Shown: piece after piece, positions 37,452-37,960 of the stretch
Layout of the letters: the number at the start of each line of letters is the position of its first letter
Numbering within the stretch: the stretch's first letter is position 1
DNA from: Bacteroidales bacterium
Lineage (GTDB): Bacteria; Bacteroidota; Bacteroidia; Bacteroidales; JAIPAH01
DNA length: 37,960 bases
Reading direction: 5' to 3'
Assembly: GCA_021738485.1 (NCBI GenBank)
Contig: JAIPBX010000019.1
Span: forward strand, 1-37,960
Notes under the pieces: model-generated
What the model was told of the DNA's origin: nothing
Database searches by the model: none
The model's input: only the letters and a program-made list of their open reading frames with translations
Made by a program: the position numbers and the translations under genes

Positions 37452-37484
37452 CCTCACAGTGCAGCGTCGCTGTGAGGTTTTTTT
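37452..37484 (+). terminator. Rho-independent terminator of the RHS operon
   Basis: CCTCACAG...CTGTGAGG stem followed by TTTTTTT, 25 bp after the RHS stop codon. Confidence 0.9.
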
Positions 37485-37519
37485 GGTTACGCGGATTTGG
37501 AGAGTATTAAAATGAATTT

Positions 37520-37831
37520 CATGGGATTCGAATCGCAGACCCCCGACGCCAATCGGAGCCAGTGATCCCATGCCTGTTATCCGCCTGAGGCGGACTAAAC
37601 CATCAAAAAAAACGACCCTGCAAAGGTGGCTTCTGATTCTAAAATGTGGGTTGTGCCGGATTCGAACCAACGACCTCATTCGTGTCGTCCGCCTGAGGCG
37701 GACTAAACCATCAAAAAAAACCACCCTGCAAAGGTGGCTTCTGATTCTAAAATGTGGGTTGTGCCGGATTCGAATCGCAGACCCCCGACGACAATCGGGG
37801 CCAGCGACCTCATGCGTGTCGTCCGCCTGAG
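37520..37831 (-). pseudogene. tandem tRNA 3'-half remnants (three copies) interrupted by palindromes
   Basis: Minus strand: ...GACACGAATGAGGTCGTTGGTTCGAATCCGGCACAACCCAC... (variable loop, T-arm with TTCGAATCC, acceptor 3' strand) with no 5' half. Copies are separated by GTCCGCCTGAGGCGGAC hairpins; unit about 108 bp, third copy with about 26 extra bp. Confidence 0.65.
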
Positions 37832-37960
37832 ATACTGTGTGAAATTCCAATAATAATTTAAAATTTTTAGATTTATTTCGTTTTTATTAATTTAGTTCCA
37901 GCCCAAAAGAAGGCATACGGCGATACAATAAACCGATGTCTATCTTGCGTAGTGGGAGTT

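Noticed and set aside
37446-37850. 134-aa minus-strand ORF and 86-aa plus-strand ORF (37570-37830) with internal repeats
   Set aside because: They are translations of the tandem tRNA-remnant/palindrome repeat; no protein-like features independent of the repeat.
37851-37960. Possible 3' end of a minus-strand CDS at the right edge
   Set aside because: Two frames remain open over a short stretch (…LPLRKIDIGLLYRRMPSFGLELN* or …RHRFIVSPYAFFWAGTKLIKTK*); too short to assign.

Overview
Bacteroidota-type chromosomal window, inferred from protein families and gene style; no database search was run. The first ~11 kb is an accessory, partly degraded region. It holds an edge-truncated Uma2-like gene, a DUF6544-like gene and a flavodoxin-like gene. 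It also holds a 21-bp/heptad repeat ORF, a KilA-N gene followed by an attC-like imperfect palindrome, and a short operon (conserved hypothetical, PAD_porph deiminase, apparently N-truncated PD-(D/E)XK nuclease). An IS21-like end remnant, an R-M C-terminal remnant, a cluster of short palindromes and several ~7/8/16-bp microsatellites lie between genes. An AraC regulator and an AAA_14/DUF4143 ATPase follow. The ATPase is preceded by a strict 33-bp-period array of TTGTATT-N6-AATACAA palindromes. From 10.8 to 17.4 kb the genes look like ordinary housekeeping genes (DUF554, ComEC, lipoprotein, PepSY-like, OB-fold-like, membrane protein, endo/exonuclease/phosphatase). From 17.8 to 37.4 kb there is one ~19.7-kb same-strand operon of five genes: a secreted Ig-like protein, a lipoprotein, an outer-membrane barrel with a Lys-rich coiled coil and the same N-terminal domain, and two giant Sec-exported RHS/YD-type proteins of 2172 and 2835 aa. 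It ends at a strong terminator. Downstream are tandem tRNA 3'-half remnants interrupted by palindromes. The best candidates for something undescribed are the Sec-exported RHS/barrel operon, the 33-bp operator array, the attC-like KilA-N unit and the palindrome-invaded tRNA remnants.
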